A stretch of 64,000 nt of DNA, taken from assembly GCA_036784855.1 (NCBI GenBank), contig JAZDSV010000013.1, forward strand, positions 186,001 to 250,000, read 5' to 3'. Shown one piece after another: positions 34,023-46,773 of this stretch. The position numbers and the translations under genes are program-made. How positions within the stretch are numbered: the first letter of the stretch is position 1; every line of letters starts with the position of its first letter. This DNA comes from Aphelidium insulamus. Lineage: Eukaryota; Aphelidiomycota; Aphelidea; Aphelidiaceae. Below the pieces are notes generated by a model that saw only the letters and a program-made list of their open reading frames with translations, did no database searches and was not told the origin of the DNA.

Positions 34023-34430
34023 TTATTGCCCACAACGCTCAAGCAAGCTGCAAGCGGTTGCCTTCATGACGGCCACAGACAAACGTGTCCTTAATCGACG
34101 AGAACTTTCGCACACCGCTATGTTGGACCTGGGAGCAGCAGTGCGCGCAAGCCGTAGAGTCACCAACTTGGTCAAAGCCCCAAAACCACCAAACGAGTCC
34201 AAAATGAAAGGAAGAAAGTCGACGCCAGCTTGCCGACATTGAGCAGCGTAACGACTACGCTTTTGGTCTTCGGCGTTGGACAGATGATCACTGTCGCCAC
34301 CACCCTGAGCAAAAGGCGAGACTACCGAAACACCAAACAACAACCACGACCATCTTTCCAATTTGGCAAGAACATATCCTAAAAAATGTCCAATCGCGGC
34401 CCCGAATGACAGTCGTACAGTGTGTGACAA
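34023..34430 (-). pseudogene. C-terminal remnant of a reverse-transcriptase-like ORF (non-LTR element)
   Basis: The minus strand reads AEDQKRSRYAAQCRQAGVDF followed by LPFILDSFGGFGALTKLV. This pattern (K/R-rich, C-x-x-x-G-x-x-F-x-P-F-x-x-D-x-F-G-G) is typical of the C-terminus of non-LTR reverse-transcriptase ORFs, and the LARTA...LL end fits too. No polymerase motifs precede it, so only a truncated fragment remains. The functional claim rests on this short pattern alone. Confidence 0.5.
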
Positions 34431-34449
34431 TTTTGTTCATTCACTTGAA

Positions 34450-35682
34450 ATGAAGTTTGCCATCACAGCGTGCATCCATGCTGTGATTTTTTTTGTCTGA
34501 TCGTCAATACAGTGGCTTTGCGTTCTGCTTTGGTGTTTGATGAGGTACCGGAGCAAACATTTCGTATGGGCGATATGGTGCAGAACGCTTCTGATCCGAC
34601 TGCTAAACATATGTGCATGAATGAACCGTGCAGCACAAAAAACAGTTTGCGACCTTTACGTGCGGAGAAAATGATTTATAGTACGGGGTGGTTTCTTTTT
34701 TCCACTGCGTCACTCAGTATTGAGAATGGAAATATGTCGTCTGATGATTCGAAAGCAGCCGATTTGACGCTAACGCCCGCAGTCCTTCAGTGGGATGAAT
34801 ACAATTCTACGCGCTTGCCATTCTACGAGTACATTGGTACGGGTACTACATCTGCAAGCGTTCCAGAACAAGCAATTGCCACTAAGGAAATTTTTTTGTT
34901 CATTGGGAGAAGCAACGAGAAGGTGACAAATCAATGGAATTCCTTCAGTGGACAGTTAGTGCGCCAATACTCAACCGGCCCTCCGGTCAGCATTGAGGTC
35001 TACGATGATAGTCTATTTGTTGAGACACCAGTTTTCCAGCTGGAAAACTCTAGGTCTTACTCAATCCAGCAGTGGAACATAACCACAGGGCAGCACATTC
35101 GTGATTTCGCAGCCAAAGGGCCTATGGTCGTCAAAGAAGGATTTCTTTTTGCGGCCATTATAAGTGGGACAATTTTGCAGTGGGACACCGGATCGGGGAA
35201 ATTTATCAGGTCATTTAACGCAGAATCGCCAAAGCAGCTAATCTATGAAAATAGTTTGCTATATATTGTTTCAGAATCGGGCACGGAGCAGCGGCATGTC
35301 AAGAATGGTATGCTATTAAGATTAAGATCATTTTCCGCAACTTCCAAGGGAACGGCTGATGATCTTGTTCATATTTTTCGCAGCAGCATGTTTAAACTAA
35401 CTTGTTAACTCCACGAATCTTCTACAATGGGATCTCGAAGGTGAACAGGAAACGCCATTTAATTTGCAGCAATTTTCATCATGGACTAATCGCTATGGCA
35501 CCATTATGTTCAACGATAGGTTGCTCTATCATGCGGAGAATGAAGTGTTACAATACCGAGTGCCAAATCTTGGAACTCCTACTATGTTGGAGACAAGTCA
35601 GGCTTCCGTTTCACTCGGTACCTTAGCAACAGCACAACTTCTAGGGTCCGCTCTTTTGGTATTAATTTTGTGGGATTTGTGA
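34450..35682 (+). pseudogene. secreted propeller-like repeat protein, damaged paralogue
   Basis: It aligns through most of its length with the intact gene at 36275: TFRMGDMV, CSTKNSLRPLRAEKM, LFIGRSNEKVT, IQQWNITTGQHIRDF, LQWDTGSGKFIRSF, YHAENEVLQYR and a hydrophobic C-terminus. Two frame problems are visible. A signal peptide starting at 34450 runs into a stop after a run of eight T, while the body frame starts at 34470. Near 35409 one extra T separates the body from the last ~90 residues. Each is a single-base change. Confidence 0.7.
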
Positions 35683-36274
35683 TTTTCGATGGGCAAAATC
35701 CGAGTAAAATAAAATATATTGGTCACCATCTATGTATATACTAAAGTTCGGCTCACCGATCATAGTATATACATAGATAACCCTAACCATCAAGCAGGCC
35801 GCATATATTTTGATAACGTTTCATGGGGTGAACACTTATATATGGTTCAATATACACCGAAAAGTCGTAACATTTCAACTTAATATCAAAAACTGTGTTC
35901 TATCTTGAAAATTATTATGTAACTTGAAATTTTATGCATTCTGACCGCCAACTAGCTTGTCGCTTTCAACGTGAAACTTGAAAATCTGCCGATTTTCCTG
36001 TGCAGGTACGGTAGGGCCCAACTTTGACCAGTTCCGTTGAATAGCAAATCAGGAATGTATATGAGTCCAAATACAGCATACACGTGGATTTCTGACTTGT
36101 GTGCTCGATGTGAAAACCATTATGACGGACGACACATAGTTTTACTCTGCCTTGCCATCTGCCGTCCGTCAGCACGATGAAACTGTTGTACCAATCACCA
36201 CGAAGTTCAGAGTTTCACAAATGGATTCGGTTAGAACTTAACAGAGTTTACAAACCTCTCGAGCACTTATTAAA
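35683..36274. repeat. intergenic with a 16-bp-arm inverted repeat
   Basis: Perfect arms at 35728-35743 and 35763-35778 flank a 19-base loop, about 45 bp after the end of the damaged paralogue. The remaining ~500 bp up to the next gene hold nothing recognised. Confidence 0.7.
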
Positions 36275-37456
36275 ATGATATTTTCTACCAGCTTAGCAGC
36301 GTGCGGCGCGTACGCATTGACTTTAGCTAGCTTATCCAGTGGCATTGACGCTACCAGTATGGCACAAGTTTACGACACTACACCGTGGAACACATATCGC
36401 ATGGGTGACATGGTGCGCGATGCAAATAACCCAAGCGCGGTGGCAGAGTGCACCACAGACGCGTGCATCAAGAAGAATCGCGCACGCGGATTACGTGCCG
36501 AGAAAATGGTGGGCTTGTATGAAGATATATTCTCCACCGCGACGCTCAGTTTTGGAACAAGTGGCGCGGGTTCAGTGATCCAACAGTGGAAGACATACAA
36601 ATCGAGTTTGCCAACACGCGAATACATTGATAACGGCATGGAAACTTCAAGCGACGTAATCACTGCAATTTGCACTGATGGGACTTACTTGTTTTTTGGT
36701 CGAGGTTCCGAAGATGTTACCAGTCAGTACCAAGCCACCTCTGGAAAGCTGGTGCGTCAGTTTGCAACCGGCCGTCCCAAAGACATGCAAGTCGACAGGG
36801 ACAACTTGTTTGTCTTTACGGATAACACCAACTCAAGCCCGTCATCCATTCAGCAGTGGAGCATTTCAACAGGAAAGCTGATTCGGATCTACGAAGCAAC
36901 AGGACCATTGGCTGCAGCAAACACCGCCTTATTCGCGCGTAATATCACCACTGGCGGCATTAACCAGTGGAACACAACAACCGGTAAACTAATTCAATCA
37001 TTTAACGTCCAGTCGGCTACTCAGTTATTTGTCAACTCAAACACCATCTACATTGTAACCGACACGCACACTGAACAATGGTCCGTTAGTACTGCCACAC
37101 GCCAAAGGTCCTTTACTGCTTCCTCGACAGGAACCCTTGGCGATCAGATCTACTTTTACGGTTTTTCTTTGTACAAAATAAGCAATACCACGGATTTGCT
37201 TCAGTGGGACGTGAATGGTGATCAAGAAACGCCGTTCAACATGCAGCGATTTCCCGAGTGGACCAACAAGTACGGCACATTATTGTTTGGTGGGTTGACA
37301 ATGTGTTACCACGCTGAGAACGAAATTTACCGCTATGGGCCTCCGCACTCTGCGTATCCCAACATGCTGGAGACCAAAAACTCAGAGTCTCCAGCTTCAA
37401 AGATATCTGTCGTGACAGCAATACTAATTGGAACACTACTATTTTCGATTCTTTGA
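36275..37456 (+). CDS. secreted, probably GPI-anchored propeller-like repeat protein
   Basis: 393 residues, unspliced. The signal peptide ends about SSGIDA. Repeats of the form IQQW...STGKLIRxF (residues ~110-310; for example IQQWSISTGKLIRIYEA, INQWNTTTGKLIQSFN, TEQWSVSTATRQRSF, LLQWDVNGDQ) resemble a beta-propeller of quinoprotein/WD type without catalytic motifs. The C-terminus (SKISVVTAILIGTLLFSIL), with a small-residue stretch before it and no basic tail, fits a GPI-anchor signal. Two Cys pairs lie in the N-terminal third. It is a paralogue of the broken gene 0.6 kb upstream. No named family was recognised; an adhesin or receptor-like surface role is inference. Confidence 0.72.
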   Translation: MIFSTSLAACGAYALTLASLSSGIDATSMAQVYDTTPWNTYRMGDMVRDANNPSAVAECTTDACIKKNRARGLRAEKMVGLYEDIFSTATLSFGTSGAGSVIQQWKTYKSSLPTREYIDNGMETSSDVITAICTDGTYLFFGRGSEDVTSQYQATSGKLVRQFATGRPKDMQVDRDNLFVFTDNTNSSPSSIQQWSISTGKLIRIYEATGPLAAANTALFARNITTGGINQWNTTTGKLIQSFNVQSATQLFVNSNTIYIVTDTHTEQWSVSTATRQRSFTASSTGTLGDQIYFYGFSLYKISNTTDLLQWDVNGDQETPFNMQRFPEWTNKYGTLLFGGLTMCYHAENEIYRYGPPHSAYPNMLETKNSESPASKISVVTAILIGTLLFSIL

Positions 37457-38558
37457 TCACAGGAGTAAAGAGTTAGCTCTTCATTAATAATCGGCCATTC
37501 AAATAGAGCTACTTCTTCGGCATGTTATTTCAATATACAGTTAAAGTCGTGTTCGTAGACCTTGCTTCGTAGTAGGACGAGGATAACACTACCTATATAA
37601 GTCTTTTACTCAAGTCATCTTCGCCATACTTGGTTATAACGTGTAAGTACAGGTATGAAAACAGTGTCGATTATATTGCCTATGTCTACGAAGAAATATT
37701 ATAGCTGCCCATCCAGAACGCGGTCGACCAGGTTGCTTATGAGCCGCGTGAGTTTTTCATTGCGGCCGGCTGATAAATATGACAGTGAAACGTATTTGGA
37801 TTTTACGGATAAATTCCAGCGGGGAGCAACGAGGGGTTTTGATATGAACCTCATTTGCACATGAGCGCACACGAGACAAGCATGTCGCGGAATGCACGAC
37901 GATAAAGTGTCACCACGCCATCGTTGCCGTTTGATTTGCCGGCACCGAAGAAACATGGTATCAGGTTGACAGCCATCGAAGAAGTATCGGACCTCTGACA
38001 CGCAATCACTGCGACTTCTGACATGGCACCGAGATATCGCGATTTGCATTCTACTTGGCGAAAATAAAATAATTAAGGTAAGGCCCATTGCATCACGCAT
38101 CTCGCAAATGAGATAAGACAAATTTCTCAGTATATCGCAAAACCTTCACGCATGAATGGTTGGATGGGTGCTGGATTACAAGTATGCCATTATTCAAGCT
38201 GGACTACGTCCGTCACAGCGATCAACCGATTATCAGTGCGGATAGCAGTTACTGCAATTGATGTTGCAGCTTGGGAACACGATTGTCGCCTGGCTCCATT
38301 GCTGCCGAAGGAGACAATATAGTGATGGTTTACTTTGTGTAATGCGTGATCCTGCAACTTTAAGCTCTGTTTGGCATGGAGGCCAGCCTAAACTGCAATA
38401 AGAACACCACTAAGCGATCCAAATAAATTGTCCCAGCGCTTTGAGCTTGATCTTTGCCTGTTACCCGTTTGGAGGGGAAACACAATGACCGCAGTATGTT
38501 GCGATACTTCTTGTGGGATAGCTGTCACGGATCCAAAAATAGACTGAGCAATTACAAT
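37457..38558. other. intergenic, nothing recognised
   Basis: Open frames here (for example minus strand 37699-38121) show no domain, signal or repeat and no similarity to other genes in the window. The last part is the presumptive promoter of the F-box gene. Confidence 0.4.
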
Positions 38559-40472
38559 ATGGACTCTGATAGCGAAGTGGAGACTGACCGGGACCAAGAC
38601 GCCCAGTTGAAGCACAAGCGGCCAGAGGCAACTGCCTTGCAAGCATATGCCGTAGAAGGCGCGCTTGCTGTATCTTCACGCCATGAGAACAAGTGGAGCG
38701 AAGTGGATGGCGCGCCTCAAAGCCACCGCATGTCGACCATGGTCGCCAAACTGCAAGAGCAACTGCCTGCCGCGGAACTGGCCGAGCTCGCGTTCCAAAT
38801 AGTGATGTTGATGCCGCTTGAGCAGGCCGCGCAGACCGTGCTCCGGTGCCAGCTTGCGCGACAGCAGTCCAATTTCTTGTCGCGTCTGCCCGCGGAGCTT
38901 GCCACCCAAACACTGGCACTGCTGGACGCGAGGTCACTGGCACGTGCGCGGTCCGTGTGTCGGCTTTGGCAGCCGCTGGTCACGGATGCAGTTCTGTGGC
39001 GCAGGCTTTATCACTGCGATTTCTTCTTGCCGGACATGCGGGCCGGTCTGTGTTTCAACGGCAATTCGTCACAGTCCTCGCTACCGACATTTGTGGAGGG
39101 CGTACGTGTTGCCAGCATTCGGAAACATCATTTGCTCCCAATTGACGTGGATGCGCCTCTTGATACTGCGGGTGACGAAGTTGCCAATGGCCGCGCCGAT
39201 GCTGCTGCCACGTCATCAACGGGCCTCTTTCCGCTCGTGATTAGTGCCGGCGCGGCCGCTGTTGCATCTGTGCAGAACCAGTTCTCGCGGCTCCAACTTC
39301 TGTCCCCACGCGCCTCACATCAAGCAGAAAATGATGGGACACCAGCCTCATCACTGCCCGCGCCAGCACTAGATATTGATCGTTTGAACTGGAGGTTGAT
39401 CTATGGCGAGAGAGCACACATTCGCCGCAACTGGCTCGTCGAAGAGTGTAGTCCACGCACACTGTTTGGACACACCGATGGCGTGTATGCTCTACAATTC
39501 GATCATGAGAAGCTAATCTCTGGCTCCCGCGATCACACCATGAAAGTGTGGGATATTGCCAGTGGAAAGTGCGTGCGCACACTCCACGGACACAGCCAGT
39601 CGGTGCTGTGTTTGCGATTCGACTCCACTCGTCTGATCTCCGGCTCCTCCGACTTCAGCATGCTCATTTGGAGCATGGAGACGTACGAGGTCCTGCATCG
39701 GTGCCTGGGCCATATTGATTCGGTGCTAAACATTTGCTACGACTCGACGCTCTCGGTGGATCTGCAAGAGTGGCCCGTGCATGTTCGACTCACCGCAGAC
39801 ACAGCTCGTATCAGCCGCCCCATATTTACCGCATCGAAAGATCAGACCATACGCTTGTGGGACTGCGACACTGGTATCTGTCACGGCATACTGCTTGGAC
39901 ACCGTGCCGCTGTCAACAGCGTTGTGCGACAGGGGAATTTCCTTATAACTGGCTCGGGAGACAGGTCGGTCAAGGTGTGGGATCTTGCCACAGGGACGTG
40001 TGTGCGCGATCTTCTGGGCCACGATAGGGGCATTGCGTGCGTTCAAGTTCACAGTATGTTTTTTTTTATTCAATCAACGCTGCCTGCTTAACATCTATAG
40101 ACAACATTGTTGTTTCTGGGTCTAGTGACAAGTCGATCAAGATCTGGAATTTGCTGACCGGCGAGCTAACTGGAACCATCAACGGGCACATGGATTTGAT
40201 ACGAACTTTACAATTCAATGGTATGCCTTGTGACATTTATAGTTAAAATACTTTATATTCCAGGTGAGTGGATCGTGTCTGGTTCATACGATACAAACAT
40301 CAACATTTGGGACGCCAAGACGTTGAGAAAAATTCGTGAATTCAAGTCCAGCCATAGTGGACGAGTTTACTCATTACAGCTAAGTCGTACCAGATTAATC
40401 AGCTGCAGTCAAGACCCCCATTTGAATGTCTGGGATTTCGCAATTGGACGCGACGGCTGCCTTTTTGAATAG
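38559..40472 (+). CDS. F-box/WD40 substrate receptor of an SCF ubiquitin ligase
   Basis: Three exons (introns 40054-40100 and 40221-40263) encode 607 residues. An F-box occupies about residues 106-152 (FLSRLPAELATQTLALL, ARARSVCRLW, LWRRLY) and should bind Skp1. Seven WD40 repeats begin about residue 300 (GHTDGVYALQFD, GHSQSVLCLRFD, GHIDSVLNICYD, GHRAAVNSVV, GHDRGIACVQ, GHMDLIRTLQF, SHSGRVYSLQL), each with VWD/IWD ends. The layout is like beta-TrCP, Met30 and Cdc4 proteins, which recruit phosphorylated targets. A ~100-residue low-complexity insert separates the F-box from the propeller. I cannot assign one specific orthologue. The start at 38559 was chosen because the acidic MDSDSEVETD N-terminus is typical; an in-frame upstream ATG is possible. 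Confidence 0.85.
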
Positions 40473-41682
<1,210 letters not shown>

Positions 41683-41811
41683 TGATCCTTGTGCGCGGTG
41701 TCAATACACTCATTAGTTTGCTGAATGTGTCTGTCTTTGCTGAAAGATGTCATAGAGTGTTACTGACGTTGCCATTGCCGACATAGACAGACAGAAGCAG
41801 AGCTCGGTTCT

Positions 41812-42542
41812 TTATTTACTAGTAGTGTGAAGAATGGCCTGCCTGGCAGCTTCTTGCATTTTACGAACTTCTTCGGCACATAGCAATGGCTTGTCCTTGT
41901 GCTCTCTTTAAATTTGAATACAGGAAAGTACTTTTATCTACAAGTGTCGGCACCTACATGTAGCAATTCAGTACGGCCGCCTCGGCAGCTCGATATTCCG
42001 GCAGCTCTGGTTTGACGGTGCTACAATAATATGGTTAAAAATTCTTGCATATATACATGATCTGTGAGTGCATGGTTACATACTTGAGTTCAGGGTACAT
42101 TTCCTGGAGTGCATTCACCCTGCGCAACTGTACTGCGGCGTGCAGCGGCTCGGCAAACTCGGCCACACTGCTCTCGGCATCCTGCTCCCTGACGCGGGCC
42201 AGGCGCCTCTCCACCTCGGCCTCGACGGCCGCGTCAAAAGCAGCACGATCCACAGCAGCGCTATGCTGAGGCTCTGTCGGTGCTTGATCAATGCTGGCCG
42301 CCGTAGGAGCCTCTTCCGACTGCTTCACAGCGCCGCCACCCAGTGTGAGAGGCGCGGACTGCAGCATCGCCAGAAAGTCATCAGAGAACTGCATGGGCCG
42401 TTCAGACAAGGTCAGTATAGAGGCGCACGCAATACGGAGCATCACTAGTAGTTGCCTGGATGTGCAGACTGGCCGACGGCGGGCTGTATGCCGGACCGTA
42501 AAAGTGCAGCGGTTCGCGCTCCGTCGACGCAGCTGATCCCAT
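41812..42542 (-). CDS. MICOS complex subunit Mic19-like (AIM13/CHCHD3 family)
   Basis: Four exons (42542-42456, 42388-42084, 42020-41958, 41905-41812) encode 182 residues. MGSAAS at the N-terminus is an N-myristoylation consensus, as in Mic19. IQFSDDFLAMLQS, then a charged coiled-coil (FDAAVEAEVERRLARVREQ), resemble the fungal AIM13 domain. The last exons form a CHCH-like end with two cysteines ten residues apart (VLNC...LLCAEEVRKMQ). Mic19 links inner and outer mitochondrial membranes at cristae junctions. To join exon 1 to exon 2 in frame the donor must be CAG|GCAACT, a GC-AG intron. The other two introns are standard GT-AG. Confidence 0.72.
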
Positions 42543-42797
42543 GTGTATTGTGTGTATTTGTGTGTACTGAGTCCAAATGGAAACTGATATTTTACTGACG
42601 GCGATTATGCGTAATTGTACATATCCTTCGTGAGTCCTCTCGAGTATGTTCGTAAATAACGTTTGCAAGTTATGGCGGTCATATCAAGCATTGGCTACAT
42701 ATGTACTACACTACACTACTGCACTACTATTACACTTAGCCGATACATATGTACTGGAAAACACATGGAAATTCTGTATTAGGTGGTACATAAGCAC

Positions 42798-43900
42798 TCA
42801 GTATTGCTGCACGAGACACGCGTCGTTTAGCGGACCCAGAAGCGCAATCAAATGGCCGGCACCATCCACATTAGCTCCAAGTGCAGCGAAGAAAGCACCG
42901 ACTGCCAACAAGACGAGTGGCATACCAATCCAAGGATTTCCCGCCGCCCAAACTATCGATCCAACAATGATGGCGGCAATGTCGGCAAAGATTGACAAAA
43001 CAATTCCCAATACTTTGGCTGTCGCTTTGTTGATAAGCCTTCTTTGCTCTGACATGATCAAAGTTGCATTTTGAGACACGTTCAGCGAGGTGGTGTTGGC
43101 TGTGTGCAAATTGTTTCCAGGCTTGCCATGCCCGGTGGCGGAAGTACTGCCGTGTGTAGCATTACCCCCGTGCACGGCCTTCATGGTCATGGCAATATTT
43201 GCGGAACTAAAGTGCCCACATTGACGCTCTGCCGCTAACTCAAAGCATTGGGACATTTGATCACAGGTGCGCTGGTTAACACACAACGCAAACGGCCGAA
43301 AGTCCGGAGAGCCCAAGTGACAGGAGCGCATCATGAAGACGGCATTTTCACTCCGGGTTTCTCCGAACCTTGATGTGTCGATGCCGCATCCATTCAGTTT
43401 GCGTTCGACCTTATCGCAAACCCCGATGCACACTGTAAAGGTCATATTCCACATCCGCTGCATGCCGGCCACAAATTCTGGCTTGGAGGTCTTTCCATCT
43501 CCTAATAATATCAATAAGTACATATATCATCGTATCATATCGTACCGTTGGAATCGCTAAGTTCTGGCACATCACCCACTGTAACCTTATCCTTGACTTT
43601 AGAATAGTTCTGAGGGTCAAGTACGCGCATGTAGTAGTTCCTCGACTCTTTTCTAGTAATCCTGCCATTCTTGTCCGTGTCAATTTCGTCATACACGGCG
43701 CCAAAGTCTGGGATTGCGTGCGGGTCATCGGAAAATTCGGCGGCCAGTGTGGTGACGCTTTCTGGACCAGTATCATCGGTGCAGCGACTGGACGCTGTCA
43801 CGGCACTCGGAGCCGGCTGCGCGGGCACAGACGCGTAAACAATAGGGGCATAGAGCGCAACTACTACTAATAGTGCGCAAGTCACTGCGCTGTAAAGCAT
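42798..43900 (-). CDS. EF-hand/Cys-rich two-TM secretory protein, tandem copy 1
   Basis: Two exons (43900-43546, 43501-42798) give 352 residues. A signal peptide (MLYSAVTCALLVVVALYAP) and SVPAQPAPSAVTASSRC open the protein. One EF-hand loop is clear (DTDKNGRITRKE); a second acidic loop (SNGDGKTSKPEF) spans the splice site. The Cys-rich domain runs CIGVCDKVERKLNGCGIDTS, MMRSCHLG, LCVNQRTCDQMSQC and RQCGHF. An N-glycosylated linker, two hydrophobic helices and GHLIALLGPLNDAC complete it. The order matches the 24-kb relative. The function is unknown; calcium-sensing in the secretory pathway or plasma membrane is a plausible inference. Confidence 0.82.
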
Positions 43901-44053
43901 TTTGGTGCCACCAACGCGAAAATATTGTGCAAATTGTATTCGTTTCTGGCGCTTTGCCTTCTTTTCAGAACGCTGATGCACGCGAGCCAATCATCGAACA
44001 GCAGGCAAGTTCATGGAAAAATGAAAATTCTATATCCTGGTCTATGTAAGAAA

Positions 44054-45143
44054 TTATCCAGACATTACACATGCGTCATTCAGCGGCCCCAAAAGCGCAA
44101 TCATATTTCCAGCACCGTCCACCTTGGATCGTAAAGTGGCAATAAATGCGCCAACCGCCAGTATCATCAAAGTAAGGCCTAGCCAATGCTTTTGCAGTGA
44201 CAAAAGAGTAATACCGACTGCAAGAACAAAATATTCAGCCAAAATGGACCAGACTTGGAGCGATACATGCAATCTCTTGTTGGCATTAATTCTTTTTTGC
44301 TCCTTCATGACCGCGGTGGCGTTTTGAGATACATTCGTCTGGTTTTCGGGCTTGGAATGGGCGGCGGTATGCGTGCTTTGTGTCTTATTTGACGAAGCTT
44401 TCTCCTCAAGCGCGGTGTTCACGGTAATCGCAATGTTTGCCGAACTGTAGCGTCCACATTGACGCGCTGCCGCCTCGTCAAAGCACTGATACATTTGATC
44501 GCACGTGCGCCGGTTGACGCAATTTGCAAACAGACTAAAGTCTGGGGAGCCAAGGCGGCAGGTGCGCATTAGGTAGACTGCATTTTCACTAGAGGTCTCT
44601 CCAAACTTTGATGTGTCAATGCCACACCCGTTCAGTTTGCGCTCCACTTTGTCGCATAATCCGATACAAGCTGTAAAGGTCATATTCCAAAGCCGCTGCA
44701 TTCCCGTCACATACTCGGTCTTGGAGGTCTTTCCATCTCCTGATAAAGGTTAAATTTTGTTTATCCGTAAATGTGTATGCACATGCATACCGTTAGAATC
44801 GCTTAGCCATGTCACATTAGCTACCGCCACTCTAATGACTTTGGTGTAGAACTCCGGAAACAGTACGCGCAAATAGTAATCCCTCGACTCTTGCCTGCTG
44901 ATACTGCTATCATTGTTTGCGTCAATAACATCGAACACGGCACCGAAATCCGGGATGGCCTGCGGATCATCCCGGAAACTCCGCGGCCAGTGTGGTGGCG
45001 CGTTCCGGTCCCGTCTCGTTGGTGCAGCGACTGGATGCTGTTACGGCACTCGGAGGCGGCTGCGCGGGCACTGACGCGTAAACAGCGTGAGAATTGTTTA
45101 CGCCAATTAATAATAGCGCGCAAGTCACTGCGCCCTGAAGCAT
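44054..45143 (-). pseudogene. EF-hand/Cys-rich two-TM protein, tandem copy 2 (one frameshift)
   Basis: Exon 1 (45143-44791) and exon 2 (44739-44054) carry all family parts: signal peptide, SVPAQPPPSAVTASSRC, Cys-rich domain and two helices ending in GNMIALLGPLNDAC. Near 44975, one extra base (relative to copies 3 and 4) shifts the frame inside the AAEFADDP segment. The summed exon length is one over a multiple of three, as that predicts. The EF loop is also atypical (DANNDSSISRQE, with Gly6 replaced by Ser). It is either a recent loss or a single-base sequence error. Confidence 0.75.
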
Positions 45144-45334
45144 CTTGGTGCCGCCAACTCGCAAAAGTCAATTATTGTGGCGTTCTGCCTTCTTTTTCAA
45201 TCCCTTTCCACGTGAGCCAATCATAGAGCGCAGATGTCTGGCAGTTGGTATCGCCTGACGCTTAGCAGTTTCCATAATGACTATTGTCGATTAACATGAT
45301 GTAAGTGCGTATGAGTTTATATAATGTGCGCTTC

Positions 45335-46435
45335 TCAGTATTGCGGTATAACACACGCATTATTCAACGGCCCCAAGAGCGAAATCATATGGCCAGCCCC
45401 GTCAGCATTGGTTCGGAACGAGGCAATGAAAGCTCCCAATGCCAAGATAAGTATGGGAATGCCGAGCCAAGCGTTTCCTCCTGCCGATATGAGTAAACCA
45501 GCCATAAAGACGAACGATTCCACTAGTATCGACAGTAAACCCAGTGATACGTGAGCGGCCGCTTTGTTGTTCAAGCTTTTTTGCTCCGCCTTGATCATGG
45601 TTGAATTTTGAGACACGTTCAGTGAGGGTTGGGAACTGTTTTCAGGCCTGGAATGGGCGTTAATGGGCAGGTTACTTTGTGTCGAATTTGTTGCAACTTT
45701 ACTGCCACGTAAGGCTTTCATGGTCACGGCAATATTTGCCGAGCTAAAATGTCCACACTGCCGCACTGCCGCCTCGTCAAAACATTCGTACATCTGATCG
45801 CACGTGCGCTGGTTGACGCACGAGGCAAAGAGATCAAAGTCGGGGGACCCGAGACGACAGGTGCGCATCATAAAGATGGCATTTTCACTCGAGGTCTCAC
45901 CGAATTTTGAAGTGTCAATGCCACATCCATTCAGCTTACGTTCAACCTTATCGCAAGCTCCAATACACGCCGTAAAGGTCATGTTCCACAGCCGCTGAAA
46001 GCCAGCCACGAATTCTGGCTTGGAAGTCATTCCATCTCCTAATTATGTTGTTAACGACCAGTGCACATTTCTTCATGATCATACCGTACCGTTGGAATCG
46101 CTGAGTTCGGGCACATTACCCACAGACACTTTGTCCTTGACATTGATGTAGGTATTGGGGAACAATGCGTGCATATAGTAGTTCCTCGACTCCTTTCGGC
46201 TGATTCTGCCGTCCTTGTCCGTGTCGATTTCGTCAAACACGTCGTCGAAATACGGGATGGCGTGCGGATCATCGGCAAATTCGGCGGCCAGGGTCGTGGC
46301 ACGTTCCGGTCCCGTCTCGTCAGTGCAGCGACTAGATGCCGTCACCGCACTCGGAGGCGGCTGCGCCGGCGCTGACGCGAAGGCATTCGTTGTAAATGCT
46401 GCTAGGATCAGGAACAATAGCGCGCCGAATCGCAT
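45335..46435 (-). CDS. EF-hand/Cys-rich two-TM secretory protein, tandem copy 3
   Basis: Exons 46435-46090 and 46038-45335 (51-bp intron) give 349 residues. The signal peptide (MRFGALLFLILAAFTTNAFA) differs in sequence from those of the neighbours, while SAPAQPPPSAVTASSRC is kept. The EF loop DTDKDGRISRKE has all ligands. In the second loop the splice gives NGDGMTSKPEF. The Cys-rich domain keeps all spacing (CIGACDKVERKLNGCGIDTS, MMRTCRLG, SCVNQRTCDQMYEC). The Asn/Ser-rich linker has several N-x-S/T sites. The tail GHMISLLGPLNNAC precedes VIPQY, as in copy 1 (VQQY). Confidence 0.82.
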
Positions 46436-46773
46436 TGTTATTTTCAGCGAGGCGACAATGTAATTTTGTGGCGTTTTCCCTTGCTATGGCCTCGGCCAAT
46501 CATGTACCGTTTGTAGCGATACACTGTTCAGCACGGTGGATTTTCCCATATATTCTACCAAAAGATCACTGAACAACAAATTTATTTTTGGGACTAGTCG
46601 CAGTCACCAGTGTGTGTATGTCATGCCAATTTTGCTTGAAAATACGCCTTTAAAGCGCTCTAGTCCAGAGAATTCAGATGCAGCATGAGTAATTTCAGCA
46701 TACAGCAAATTATATGCCGCTTCTCCTATACAACGTACGGAAGAGTGAACATCTTTCTGCATGTATTCTATGG

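Noticed and set aside
37699-38121. 140-residue minus-strand frame in the 37.5-38.5 kb gap
   Set aside because: No start context, domain, signal or repeat, and its composition is unlike neighbouring genes.
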